This document shows positions 56,088 to 64,000 of a DNA stretch of 64,000 nucleotides, in pieces. How positions within the stretch are numbered: the stretch's first letter is position 1; each line of letters begins with the position of its first letter. The translations under genes were made by a program, and so were the position numbers. Source of the DNA: Xanthobacter aminoxidans (lineage in GTDB: Bacteria > Pseudomonadota > Alphaproteobacteria > Rhizobiales > Xanthobacteraceae); assembly GCF_023571765.1 (NCBI RefSeq), contig NZ_JAMJXC010000008.1, positions 124,001 through 188,000 of the forward strand. Reading direction: 5' to 3'. The notes beneath the pieces are model-generated. The model was not told the DNA's origin and made no database searches. It was given only the letters and a program-made list of their open reading frames with translations.

Positions 56088-56168
56088 GTCCACAGATCGG
56101 CCACCGAACGCGGTCCCCTCTCGGGGAACAACCTTGCGAAGTGCCCCGCTTCAGGGGCCGCGCAAACC

Positions 56169-56564
56169 TTATGCCACCACCTTGGCATAGGTCTCGATTT
56201 CCACCTTCTGCCAGGGCCTCAGCATCGAGGTGACCTGCACCAGGGTGCTGGCGGGACGGATGGCGTCGAAGCGCTCCAGATGGCCGCGGGCGACCCCGTC
56301 CGCGTCTGCCATGTCGCGCACATAGACCACCGTGCGCACCACGTCCGACATGCGGCCGCCCGCCTCGGCAATCGCCTTCTCGACAATGGCGAGGATGGCC
56401 CGGGTCTGGGTCTCCGCGTCGCTGTCCTCATGCCCCACGGGTGCGCAGGTGCCGGACACATGGATGTCGTCCCCCACCCGCACCGCGCGGGAGTAGCCGA
56501 ACACGCTTTCATAGGCACCGCCCGATGAAATATTGCGGCGGGCGCTGGTCACACTTTGGCTCAT
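56169..56564 (-). CDS. Rid-family (YjgF/UK114) protein
   Basis: 131 residues from ATG 56564 (GGAG six bases upstream). Pattern YSRAVRVGDDIHVSGTCAP, TRAILAIVEKAIAEAGGRMSDVVRTVVYV and RPASTLVQVTSML ending KVEIETYAKVV is typical. Archetypal RidA deaminates reactive imines/enamines; following an amine oxidase, it fits removal of imine products. It starts 10 bases downstream of the DAO gene. Confidence 0.88.
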   Translation of the reverse strand: MSQSVTSARRNISSGGAYESVFGYSRAVRVGDDIHVSGTCAPVGHEDSDAETQTRAILAIVEKAIAEAGGRMSDVVRTVVYVRDMADADGVARGHLERFDAIRPASTLVQVTSMLRPWQKVEIETYAKVVA

Positions 56565-56574
56565 CTTTGCTCCA

Positions 56575-57924
56575 CTAGAAGTTATAGGTATCGCGCAGCC
56601 GGTACCAGGTCTCGAAGACCGGCACGGCCCGCTTCGCCACGGGATGGACGGGAAAGGCGGGGAAGGCGAGGTCGTCGAAGGCGGTCTGTCCCTCCGGCGC
56701 CTCCAGAAGCTGCAGGGCCACCTTGTGGCCGAAATAGGTGGCGCGGGAAACGCCGGTGCCGCAATAGCCGAGGGCATAATGCACCCCTGCCCGCGTGCGG
56801 CCGAGATGGGGCACCTCGTCATAGGTATAGCCGATGAGACCGTCCCACCCATGGGTCACGGGCACCTCGGACAGCGTCGGGAAAGTCTGGAGCAGATCGC
56901 GTGCGAGATGGGCATAGGCGGCCGGCGCGCGGGCGGAGGCCAGCCGGCCGACCCGTCCGCCCCAGACGATCCGCCGCGCGCCCGGCGCCGCGCGGAAATA
57001 GGAAAAGACGCGGTTCGTGTTGCCATAGACGCGGCCCCTCGGCATCAGCGCGTCGAACAGAGCGGACGGAATATCTCCCGTGGCGATGAGCCCTGAGCCC
57101 ACCGGCACGATACGCCGCCTCAGCTCCGGCAGCATGCCGTCCGTATAGCCGTTGGTGGCCACGATCACCGCCCGGCAGCGCACCTGTCCGCGCACAGTGG
57201 CGAGGCTGAAACCGCCGGGCTCCGCGCGGATGCCCGTCACCCCCGCCCCGCCGATGACGGACCCGCCGGCGGCGGTGATCCGCGCCATCAGGCCCGCATG
57301 ATACCGGCCGGGATGCAGGCTCGCGTCGCCCGGCAGAACCGAGCCGCCATGGAACAGGTCCGAGCCGATTTCCTGGTGCTGCTCGGCGCGCGGCACCATG
57401 TAGCTTTCCACGCCCGCGAACGCGCGAAGGTCCTCCATATCGCGGGCCATCGCCTCGTAATGGGCGGGGCGAATGGCGCCCCGGAAGCGGCCGCAGCGGA
57501 CGAAGTCGCAGGCGATCGCCTCGCGCTCCACCAGCTCCGCGATGTAGTCGAGCATGGCCACGCCCTCACGCAGCATCGCCCGCGCCTTCTCCTCGCCGCG
57601 CAGGGCGATAAGATGCCTGACGCGGAACTTCTGATTGCCGCTGCCGATCTGCCCGCCATTGCGCGTGGACGCGCCAAAACCCGGCACCTCCCGCTCCAGC
57701 ACCAGCGGCACACGGCCATTGCGCACCAGCGTCAGAGCGGCGGACAGGCCCGTGAAGCCGGAGCCGATGATGACCACGTCGGCCACCTCTGGCAGCGTCA
57801 CCGCGTCGAGGTTCGGCCGCGGTGCGGCCTCCCACCAATAGGGCGCGAAGGAGAGGCTCGCTCCCTCCGGCACATGGCCGCGTGACAGCTCCAGAAGCGT
57901 GGGATGCCGCCCCGTCCCGCTCAT
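56575..57924 (-). CDS. DAO-family FAD oxidoreductase (gamma-glutamylputrescine oxidase-like)
   Basis: 449 residues. YWWEAAPRP near the N terminus, FAD Rossmann VVIIGSGFTGLSAALTLVRNG, GFGASTRNGGQIG and the C-terminal GYCGTGVSRATYFGHKVAL are all characteristic of PuuB/OrdL-type oxidases that act on gamma-glutamylated amines. It may oxidise the product of the glutamine-synthetase-like enzyme encoded divergently. Other secondary or tertiary amines are possible. Confidence 0.85.
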   Translation of the reverse strand: MSGTGRHPTLLELSRGHVPEGASLSFAPYWWEAAPRPNLDAVTLPEVADVVIIGSGFTGLSAALTLVRNGRVPLVLEREVPGFGASTRNGGQIGSGNQKFRVRHLIALRGEEKARAMLREGVAMLDYIAELVEREAIACDFVRCGRFRGAIRPAHYEAMARDMEDLRAFAGVESYMVPRAEQHQEIGSDLFHGGSVLPGDASLHPGRYHAGLMARITAAGGSVIGGAGVTGIRAEPGGFSLATVRGQVRCRAVIVATNGYTDGMLPELRRRIVPVGSGLIATGDIPSALFDALMPRGRVYGNTNRVFSYFRAAPGARRIVWGGRVGRLASARAPAAYAHLARDLLQTFPTLSEVPVTHGWDGLIGYTYDEVPHLGRTRAGVHYALGYCGTGVSRATYFGHKVALQLLEAPEGQTAFDDLAFPAFPVHPVAKRAVPVFETWYRLRDTYNF

Positions 57925-57988
57925 GCCAATGGCTCCCCTTCCTTGGACCGCACCCGAAGCGCTCCGGCCGATACTTCATACAAATATG

Positions 57989-58003
57989 TTGCATCATATG
58001 CAA
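57989..58003. promoter_or_regulatory. operator TTGCAT-CAT-ATGCAA between DAO and glnT
   Basis: A perfect 6-base inverted repeat with a 3-base centre in the 201-base divergent gap. The same palindrome is found at 63412-63426 (and a variant at 63388-63402) before the permease and XRE-cupin genes. Probably bound by the XRE-cupin regulator. Confidence 0.65.
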
Positions 58004-58125
58004 GTTCATTGTAGCCAGATTGAGCGCGGCATCGGCCGGTGCCAGCGCGCCACGGCCCGCAGGCGGGCCGCAAAAGCATATATCCCGCATAAACTTACGA
58101 CCTTCCAAGCAGGGAATGACGGCTC

Positions 58126-59511
58126 ATGACCGAGCAATGGAGCTTTATGCCCGATGCCCTCGCCACGCCGGCGGGGCTGGACCTGGAGGCCGCACGCGCC
58201 TTCCTCAAGGCGCACAAGGTGCGCTACGTGCTGGCCCAGTTCGTGGACATCTACGGAACCGCCAAGAGCAAGGCGGTGCCGGTGGATCACCTGGACGAAC
58301 TGGTGGCCGAGGGCGTCGGCTTTGCCGGGGGCGGCGTCAACGGCCTGCGCCTCGCTCCGCACGAGGCCGAGTACATCGTGCGCGGCGACCTCGACACGCT
58401 GAAGCTCCTGCCCTGGGCGCCCGGCTATGCGCGCATGATGGGCACTGGCATCGTGGGCGGGCGCGAGCATCCCATCGACACCCGCAACATGCTGAAAGCG
58501 CAGGTGGCGCGGCTCGCGGAGCGGGGCTGGACCCTCAATACCGGCATCGAGCCGGAATTCTCGCTGCTGGAGCGCACCGCCGACGGTTCCGTGCGGCCGT
58601 TCGACGGTACGGATACCTTGCGCAAGCCCGCCTATGACTATCGCGGCCTGTCCCGCGTGCGGGTGTTCCTGGAGCGGGTGACGGAAAGTCTCAAGGCGCT
58701 GGGCATCGACGTCTACCAGATCGACCATGAGGACGCGAACGGCCAGTACGAGATCAATTTCCGCTACGCCGACGCGCTGACCTCGGCCGACACCGTGACC
58801 CTTTTCAAGATGGCAGCGGCGGAAGTGGCGCACGAACTGGGCGCGATCTGTTCCTTCATGCCGAAGCCGAAAAGCTCGTTCACCGGCAATGGCATGCACA
58901 TCCACTGCTCGCTGGCGGACGCCTCCGGCCGGAACGTCTTCCACGATGCCAACGATGCCAACGGGCTGGGGCTGTCCCCCCTCGCCTACGCCTTCACCGC
59001 CGGCATTCTGCGCCACGCCAAGGCGCTGACGGCGCTTCTGGCCCCCTCGGTGAATTCCTACAAGCGCCTGGTGGTGGGGCGCACCGCCTCCGGCACGACC
59101 TGGGCGCCGGTCTTCATCGCCTATGGCGACAACAACCGCACCGCCATGGTGCGCGTGCCCTATGGGCGGATCGAGATCCGGGTGGGGGATTCCGGCATGA
59201 ACCCCTATCTGGCACAGGCGGCCCTCATTGCCGCCGGGCTCGACGGGGTGGACCGCGCGCTCGATCCCGGCGCGCCGCACAACGTGAATTTCTACGCCCT
59301 CACCCCGGCCGAAGTGCGCGCCCGCGGCATCGAGACCTTGCCGCGCACCCTGTGCGAGGCCGTGGAGGAGCTGGAGGCGAGCGACCTCTTCCGCACAGCA
59401 CTCGGCGCCGACTTCATCGACGAGTTCGTGACGCTGAAGCGCGAGGAATGGGGCGAATACCACCGCCACGTCTCCGACTGGGAGACCCAGCAATACCTCA
59501 CCTTCTTCTGA
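58126..59511 (+). CDS. glnT: glutamine synthetase-like gamma-glutamylamine ligase (GlnT/GmaS)
   Basis: 461 residues. The N terminus FLKAHKVRYVLAQFVDIYGTAKSKAVPV and the metal/ATP core NTGIEPEFSLLER, DHEDANGQYEINFRYADAL, GNGMHIHCSL and NNRTAMVRVPYGRIEIR follow GlnT and gamma-glutamylmethylamide synthetase GmaS. It should join glutamate to ammonia or, more likely here, to an amine using ATP. Divergent from the DAO gene and leading the glxBCD genes. Rhizobial glnT and methylotroph gmaS are hard to tell apart by sequence alone. Confidence 0.88.
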   Translation: MTEQWSFMPDALATPAGLDLEAARAFLKAHKVRYVLAQFVDIYGTAKSKAVPVDHLDELVAEGVGFAGGGVNGLRLAPHEAEYIVRGDLDTLKLLPWAPGYARMMGTGIVGGREHPIDTRNMLKAQVARLAERGWTLNTGIEPEFSLLERTADGSVRPFDGTDTLRKPAYDYRGLSRVRVFLERVTESLKALGIDVYQIDHEDANGQYEINFRYADALTSADTVTLFKMAAAEVAHELGAICSFMPKPKSSFTGNGMHIHCSLADASGRNVFHDANDANGLGLSPLAYAFTAGILRHAKALTALLAPSVNSYKRLVVGRTASGTTWAPVFIAYGDNNRTAMVRVPYGRIEIRVGDSGMNPYLAQAALIAAGLDGVDRALDPGAPHNVNFYALTPAEVRARGIETLPRTLCEAVEELEASDLFRTALGADFIDEFVTLKREEWGEYHRHVSDWETQQYLTFF

Positions 59512-59548
59512 TCTTTCTTTCGACATCTCCAGCAACAGGAACCTTTCC

Positions 59549-60445
59549 ATGTGTGGAATAGCTGGTCTGTTCATCAAGGACCCGACGCTCGAACCTGACC
59601 TTGGGCGCCTCCTGGCGCGCATGACCTCCACCCTGCGCGGGCGCGGCCCGGATTCCGCGGGCTTCGCCATCTATGCCGACGCCACGCCCGGCCTCGTGAA
59701 GCTCACTTTCGCCGCCCCCGAGGGCACGGACGCGGAGGCCCTCGCCACCCGCCTCCTGGCGGCGCTGGGCGTGGGCGGCATCGCCGCCGTGCGCCATACC
59801 CACGCCGTGGTGACGCTGCCCGCCGAGGACGTCGCCCGCGCGGAGGCCTGGCTTTCGGAGAATGCGCCGGAGGCCAGCGTCATGAGCACCGGCAACCGGC
59901 TGGAAATCTACAAGGACGTGGGCGATCCCGACGATGTGGCGGCCGCCTTCGCCATCTCCCGGATGGCTGGCAGCCATGGCATTTCCCACACCCGAATGGC
60001 CACCGAATCGGCGGTGACCACCAACGGCGCCCATCCCTTCTCCACCGGCGCAGACCAATGTCTGGTCCACAACGGCTCGCTCTCCAACCACGCCTCGCTG
60101 CGCCGGGCGCTGCGCCAGGATGGCATCCGCATCCGCACCGAAAACGACAGCGAGGTGGCCGCCGGCTATCTCACTCGCAAGATGCGCGACGGGGAGAGCC
60201 TGGACGAGGCGCTGACCTCCAGCCTGAAGGATCTGGATGGCTTCTTCACCTTCGTGGTGGGCACGGAGAACGGCTTCTCGGTGCTGCGCGATCCCATCGC
60301 CTGCAAGCCGGCGGTGATGGCCGAGACCGACCGCTACGTCGCCTTCGCCTCCGAGTTCAAGAGCCTCACGGTCCTGCCGGACATCGCGAGCGCCAAGGTG
60401 TGGGAGCCCAAGCCCGCGACCGTCTATTTCTGGGAGCATTCCTGA
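59549..60445 (+). CDS. glxB: class II glutamine amidotransferase-domain protein (GlxB/MgsA)
   Basis: 298 residues starting MCGIAGLF, so the Ntn nucleophile C2 is present after Met removal. RGRGPDSAGFAIY, HTRMATESAVTTNGAHPF and LVHNGSLSNH complete the amidotransferase site. In the Mgs complex this subunit corresponds to the GltB N-terminal domain and delivers ammonia or methylamine. AGGAA lies nine bases before ATG. Confidence 0.88.
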   Translation: MCGIAGLFIKDPTLEPDLGRLLARMTSTLRGRGPDSAGFAIYADATPGLVKLTFAAPEGTDAEALATRLLAALGVGGIAAVRHTHAVVTLPAEDVARAEAWLSENAPEASVMSTGNRLEIYKDVGDPDDVAAAFAISRMAGSHGISHTRMATESAVTTNGAHPFSTGADQCLVHNGSLSNHASLRRALRQDGIRIRTENDSEVAAGYLTRKMRDGESLDEALTSSLKDLDGFFTFVVGTENGFSVLRDPIACKPAVMAETDRYVAFASEFKSLTVLPDIASAKVWEPKPATVYFWEHS

Positions 60446-60446
60446 C

Positions 60447-61136
60447 ATGCCCGTCGTCGATCTCGCGAAATCCTCCCTGCGGGAGCTGAACGCGGCCCTG
60501 CAACAGCTCGGCCCCACCACAAACGAAACCGATTGGACCGTGCTGAACCCCTCCGGCGAGCACGCCATCGCAGCGGGGGTGGATGCCCCCGTCACCGTCA
60601 CCATTGCCGGCCCCGTGGGTTATTTCTGCGGCGGCATGAACAAGCTGGCCACCCTGGTGGTGGAAGGCAGCGCCGGCCAGGGCGTCGGCGAGAACATGAT
60701 GAGCGGCCTCATCCATGTGAAGGGCGATGCCAGCCAGTCGGCGGGCGCCACCGGTCGCGGCGGCCTGCTCATCGTGGAGGGCAACGCCTCCGCCCGCTGC
60801 GGCATCTCCATGAAGGGCATCGACATCGTGGTGAAGGGCGGCATCGGCCACCTCTCCGCCTTCATGGGCCAGAGCGGTCGCCTCGTGGTGTTCGGCGAGG
60901 CCGGCGAAGCGCTGGGCGACAGCCTCTATGAGGCCCGCCTTTATGTGCGCGGGCCTGTGGCAGGGCTCGGAGCGGACTGCATCGAAAAGGAGATGCGCGA
61001 CGAGCACCGGCAGGAATTGTTCGATCTCATCAAAGCCGCCGGCGAAGCCGGAAAGGTGGATGTGGGCGAGTTCCGCCGCTACGGCTCGGCCCGAAAGCTC
61101 TACAACTTCAACATCGACAATGTGGATGCCTACTGA
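60447..61136 (+). CDS. glxC: GltB C-terminal (GXGXG) domain protein (GlxC/MgsB)
   Basis: 229 residues of beta-helix repeats with regularly spaced glycines, for example GPVGYFCGGMNKLATLVVEGSAGQGVGENMMSG, VKGDASQSAGATGRGGLLIVEGNASARCG and VVKGGIGHLSAFMGQ. This is the structural C-terminal domain of glutamate synthase large subunit as a separate protein. It starts two bases after glxB. Confidence 0.88.
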   Translation: MPVVDLAKSSLRELNAALQQLGPTTNETDWTVLNPSGEHAIAAGVDAPVTVTIAGPVGYFCGGMNKLATLVVEGSAGQGVGENMMSGLIHVKGDASQSAGATGRGGLLIVEGNASARCGISMKGIDIVVKGGIGHLSAFMGQSGRLVVFGEAGEALGDSLYEARLYVRGPVAGLGADCIEKEMRDEHRQELFDLIKAAGEAGKVDVGEFRRYGSARKLYNFNIDNVDAY

Positions 61137-62464
61137 TGAGCGAGCGAGACTGGCTTCCGACCACGCCGCGCAAGTCCGCGACTTTCGACGACTATGCGCT
61201 CTCCGAGATCCGCCGCGCGGCGGCCACCGGCATCTATGACATTCGCGGCGGCGGCAGCAAACGCCGCCTGCCCAACTTCGACGATCTCCTGCTGCTCGGC
61301 GCATCCATGACGCGCTATCCACTGGAGGGCTATCGGGAGAAATGCGGCACCGAGGTCACGCTCGGCACGCGCTTCGCCAAGAATCCCCTGAAGCTTGCCA
61401 TCCCCATCACCATTGCCGGCATGAGCTTCGGCTCGCTGTCGGCGCAGGCGAAGGAAGCGCTGGGGCGCGGGGCGAGCCTGGCGGGCACGTCCACCACGAC
61501 AGGCGATGGCGGCATGACGCCGGAGGAGCGCGGCCAGTCCAGGCACCTGGTCTACCAGTACCTGCCGTCGCGCTATGGCATGAACCCCGACGATTTGCGG
61601 CGGGCGGACGCGATCGAGATCGTGATCGGCCAGGGCGCCAAGCCCGGCGGCGGCGGGATGCTGCTGGGCCAGAAGATCTCCGACCGGGTGGCGCAGATGC
61701 GCAACCTGCCCAAGGGCATCGACCAGCGCTCCGCCTGCCGTCATCCCGACTGGACCGGGGCCGACGATCTGGAGATCAAGATCCACGAATTGCGGGAGAT
61801 CACCAATTGGGAGAAGCCCATCTACCTCAAGGTGGGCGCCAGCCGGCCCTATTACGATACGGCACTGGCGGTGAAGTCCGGTGCTGACGTGGTGGTGCTG
61901 GATGGCATGCAGGGCGGCACCGCGGCCACCCAGGAAGTGTTCATCGAGCATGTGGGCATCCCCCTGCTCTCGGCCATCCGCCCCGCCGTTCAGGCGCTCC
62001 AGGACCTCGGGATGCACCGCAAGGTGCAGCTCATCGTCTCCGGCGGCATTCGCAATGGCGCGGACGTGGCGAAAGCCCTGGCGCTCGGGGCGGATGCGGT
62101 GGCCATCGGCACGGCGGCGTTGACGGCGCTGGGCGACAATGATCCCCAGTGGGAAGCCGAGTACGAGCGGCTCGGCACCACCGCGGGGGCCTATGACGAC
62201 TGGCACGAGGGCAAGGATCCCGCCGGCATCACAACCCAGACTCCGGAGCTGGCGGCGCGCCTTGATCCGGTGAAGGCGGGGCGCCGCCTTGCCAACTACC
62301 TGAAGGTGATGACGCTGGAGGCGCAGACGCTGGCGCGCGCCTGCGGCAAGAACCACCTGCACAATCTGGAGCCGGAGGACCTCGTCGCCCTCACCATCGA
62401 GGCCGCCGCAATGGCCCGCGTGCCGCTCGCCGGCACCGAGTGGATTCCCGGGCAGCGGTTCTGA
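61136..62464 (+). CDS. glxD: FMN-binding glutamate synthase-domain protein (GlxD/MgsC)
   Basis: 442 residues containing the glutamate synthase central barrel: PITIAGMSFGSLSAQAKEALGRGAS, TSTTTGDGGMTPEE, GQGAKPGGGGMLLGQKIS, LKVGASRPYYDTALAVKSGADVVVLDGMQGGTAATQEVF and ALGADAVAIGTAAL. It probably reduces the 2-oxoglutarate imine to glutamate or N-alkylglutamate. The iron-sulfur Cys cluster of full GltB is not evident. ATG shares one base with the glxC stop. Confidence 0.88.
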   Translation: MSERDWLPTTPRKSATFDDYALSEIRRAAATGIYDIRGGGSKRRLPNFDDLLLLGASMTRYPLEGYREKCGTEVTLGTRFAKNPLKLAIPITIAGMSFGSLSAQAKEALGRGASLAGTSTTTGDGGMTPEERGQSRHLVYQYLPSRYGMNPDDLRRADAIEIVIGQGAKPGGGGMLLGQKISDRVAQMRNLPKGIDQRSACRHPDWTGADDLEIKIHELREITNWEKPIYLKVGASRPYYDTALAVKSGADVVVLDGMQGGTAATQEVFIEHVGIPLLSAIRPAVQALQDLGMHRKVQLIVSGGIRNGADVAKALALGADAVAIGTAALTALGDNDPQWEAEYERLGTTAGAYDDWHEGKDPAGITTQTPELAARLDPVKAGRRLANYLKVMTLEAQTLARACGKNHLHNLEPEDLVALTIEAAAMARVPLAGTEWIPGQRF

Positions 62465-62470
62465 ACACCC

Positions 62471-62508
62471 CGGATCGCGCGGCACCCGCCGGGCCGCCGC
62501 GCGATCCG
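62471..62508. terminator. strong hairpin between glxD and the XRE-cupin gene
   Basis: CGGATCGCGCGGC (62471-62483) is perfectly complementary to GCCGCGCGATCCG (62496-62508) with a 12-base loop, between facing stops at 62464 and 62518. It looks like a bidirectional transcription end. Confidence 0.7.
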
Positions 62509-62517
62509 CCTTGAGGC

Positions 62518-63261
62518 TCATTCATTGTAGATGATGATGGACAGAAACTTCGCCCGCTCATCCAGCAGCCGCTCGGGGCCATGAACCACATTGCCGGAGA
62601 AGGTGAAGGCGTCGCCCGGCTCCAGGATATAGGTGCGCTCGCCGAAGCGGTACTCCATCCGCCCCTGCAACATGTAGATGAATTCCGTTCCGGGATGGGA
62701 GAAGCGCGGCCAGGACAGGCTCTTCTTGTCCATCTCGATGAAGAAGGGTTCAAAGATCTTGCGCGGCCCCCGGTCATAGGAGAGCAGCCTGTAGGTGTGG
62801 CCGTGCTTGGTGCCCACCCGGACCACTTCCATCTGGTCCGCTCGCTTGATGAGCTGGGCCATGCCGTTCTGCTGGTCGGTCTCCTGAAACAGCTCGGCCA
62901 TGCCGATGCCCAGCGCCTCGCACACCCGTTCCAGGGAATCGAGGCTGGCGGCGGCCGCGCCGTTCTCGATGCGGCTGAGCATGGCGCTGGATATGCCGGC
63001 ACCCGCGCTCACTTCCGCCAGCGTCAGATTGGCGGATGCGCGGCGGTTGCGCAGCACGTTGCCGATGCGCTTTTCCAGCGGCACGCGGGCGGCGGACTGT
63101 TCGGAAGGGCCGAGGGCAGCCTCGGCGGATCTGGCGCGGCCGGGGGATTTCGCCTTCGTCGCGGACTTCGTCGCCTCACCGGCCGTTGGCAACGCTGGGA
63201 CCTTTTCCGTCGATCCGGCCTGCGCGGATGCGCGCGCCGGCGCCTTCGCCTTCATGGCCAT
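62518..63261 (-). CDS. XRE-family regulator with C-terminal cupin (PuuR-like)
   Basis: 247 residues from ATG 63261 (GGGAG seven bases upstream). Residues 1-60 are a Lys/Ala/Pro-rich tail, about 63-120 the helix-turn-helix (RIGNVLRNRRASANLTLAEVSAGAGISSAMLSRIENGAAAASLDSLERV), and the rest a cupin (HPGTEFIYMLQGRMEYRFGERTYILEPGDAFTFSGNVVHGPE). PuuR and relatives control gamma-glutamyl-amine pathways. It is divergent from the permease and flanked by the TTGCAT palindromes. Confidence 0.9.
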   Translation of the reverse strand: MAMKAKAPARASAQAGSTEKVPALPTAGEATKSATKAKSPGRARSAEAALGPSEQSAARVPLEKRIGNVLRNRRASANLTLAEVSAGAGISSAMLSRIENGAAAASLDSLERVCEALGIGMAELFQETDQQNGMAQLIKRADQMEVVRVGTKHGHTYRLLSYDRGPRKIFEPFFIEMDKKSLSWPRFSHPGTEFIYMLQGRMEYRFGERTYILEPGDAFTFSGNVVHGPERLLDERAKFLSIIIYNE

Positions 63262-63387
63262 CACCAAACTCCCAAGGCCGTTACGTCAAGGGGAAAGCAT
63301 AGCCGCGTGACGGTCCATTTGTAAGACCTTCCGCTAAGGAAAGAACTTGCGAATGCTGAATTTGCCTGTTGTCAGGCTGCAAAAATT

Positions 63388-63426
63388 ATGCATCAAATGC
63401 ATGAAATATAATTGCATATAATGCAA
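63388..63426. promoter_or_regulatory. two operators of TTGCAT-N3-ATGCAA type
   Basis: ATGCAT-CAA-ATGCAT (63388-63402) and TTGCAT-ATA-ATGCAA (63412-63426) have centres 24 bases apart. They lie in the divergent gap between the XRE-cupin gene and the permease, 47 bases before the permease start. The second is identical in arms to the site at 57989. Confidence 0.7.
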
Positions 63427-63472
63427 TCACTGACGGCTCCAACGTAGCCGAACCTTCCAACGGGGATTAGTC

Positions 63473-64000
63473 ATGACACTTGTGTCCAATGCCGAGCGGA
63501 GCGGCCATGCCTCCGTCGAGGATGCGACTGGCCTGCATCGGGCCATCGACTGGAAAGGGGCGTTCTGGATCGCCAGCGGCGTTCCGGCCCTGGTGCTTAT
63601 CTCCATTGGCGGCATGGGCGCCACGGCGGGCAAGCTCGCCTTCCTGGTCTGGGCGCTCTCCGTGCTGATGGGCTTCGTCCAGGCCTATAGCTATGCGGAG
63701 ATTGCCGGCCTGTTCGCCAACAAGTCGGGCGGCGCGGCCGTCTACGGGGCGGCGGCGTGGCTGCGCTATTCCAAGCTCACGGCCCCCCTGTCGGTGTGGT
63801 GCAACTGGTATGCTTGGTCGCCGGTGCTCTCGCTGGGCTGCGCGGTGGCGGCCGGCTATATCCTGAACGCGCTCGCGCCCCTTCCCGTCTTCACGCCCGA
63901 ATCGCCCGAGGTGATCGCCTGGCTGAAGATGGCGGCGCATGCGGCGGCCATTGACGGCAAGAGCGCAGAGGAGGCCGCCAAGGTGGCCATCGCCGCCCTC
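63473..64000 (+). CDS. APC-type amino acid/amine permease (3' end outside window)
   Basis: The frame from ATG 63473 (GGGGA seven bases upstream) stays open to the end of the window, giving 176 residues. After a hydrophilic 27-residue N terminus come hydrophobic segments GAFWIASGVPALVLISIGGMGA, LAFLVWALSVLMGFVQAYSYAEIAGLFANKSGG and SVWCNWYAWSPVLSLGCAVAAGYIL; the loop YAEIAGLFANKSGGAAVYG matches amino acid-polyamine-organocation permeases. It probably imports the amine handled by glnT-glxBCD. Confidence 0.75.
   Translation, partial: MTLVSNAERSGHASVEDATGLHRAIDWKGAFWIASGVPALVLISIGGMGATAGKLAFLVWALSVLMGFVQAYSYAEIAGLFANKSGGAAVYGAAAWLRYSKLTAPLSVWCNWYAWSPVLSLGCAVAAGYILNALAPLPVFTPESPEVIAWLKMAAHAAAIDGKSAEEAAKVAIAAL

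Overview
The window is G+C-rich, gene-dense DNA with strong Shine-Dalgarno sites and many one- or four-base stop/start overlaps. The families present (glnT-glxBCD, LivFGHMK and TRAP importers, several CoA-thioester pathways) suggest an alphaproteobacterium of the Hyphomicrobiales, perhaps Xanthobacteraceae-like; this placement is inference. No rRNA, tRNA, CRISPR or phage genes were seen. Almost everything is transport and catabolism of organic acids, aromatics and amines.

Layout. (1) 1-729: 3' end of a tcuB-like gene. (2) 864-9236, minus strand: a seven-gene operon livK-livF-[acyl-CoA-synthetase-like domain fused to LivG]-livH-livM-orphan dctP-enoyl-CoA hydratase. (3) 9481-17913, plus strand and divergent from it: LvaA/ACAD11-type kinase, acyl-CoA dehydrogenase, SDR, a CaiB-fold protein carrying the alpha-methylacyl-CoA racemase triad, acyl-CoA synthetase, FadR-type GntR regulator, nitroreductase, SDR. 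Together (2) and (3) look like uptake, activation, epimerisation, phosphorylation and beta-oxidation of a hydroxylated or branched acid. (4) 17965-22876: TetR with a TTGTACAA-repeat operator, cyclase-family hydrolase, BKACE-type enzyme, SMP-30 lactonase, orphan binding protein. (5) 22999-27513: SDR, old yellow enzyme, DEAD-box helicase. (6) About 27700-29308: a broken IS3-family element holding a 3' fragment of putA.

(7) 29498-49611: a large CoA-dependent cluster. It has a complete TRAP transporter, thiolase, two crotonase/MaoC sets, a split acyl-CoA carboxylase, FabG-like SDR, acyl-CoA ligase, MocR-type regulator, four-domain rhodanese, two acyl-CoA-dehydrogenase-fold proteins, a flavin reductase and a KstD-like flavoprotein. 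One ACAD-fold protein lacks the usual catalytic Glu; with the flavin reductase and rhodanese this hints at a two-component monooxygenase and an organosulfur substrate. Shared intergenic motifs tie the sub-operons together. (8) 50060-55913: MFS importer, type I extradiol dioxygenase, MhpA-type hydroxylase, FAH-family hydrolase and IclR regulator, a meta-cleavage pathway. (9) 56169-64000: RidA, DAO-family oxidase, glnT/gmaS, glxBCD/mgsABC, an XRE-cupin regulator and the start of an APC-type permease, a gamma-glutamylation route for an amine. Its two divergent promoter regions share the palindrome TTGCAT-N3-ATGCAA.

The strongest candidates for something new are the synthetase-LivG fusion, the kinase/racemase beta-oxidation operon and the TRAP/CoA/rhodanese cluster with its shared operators.
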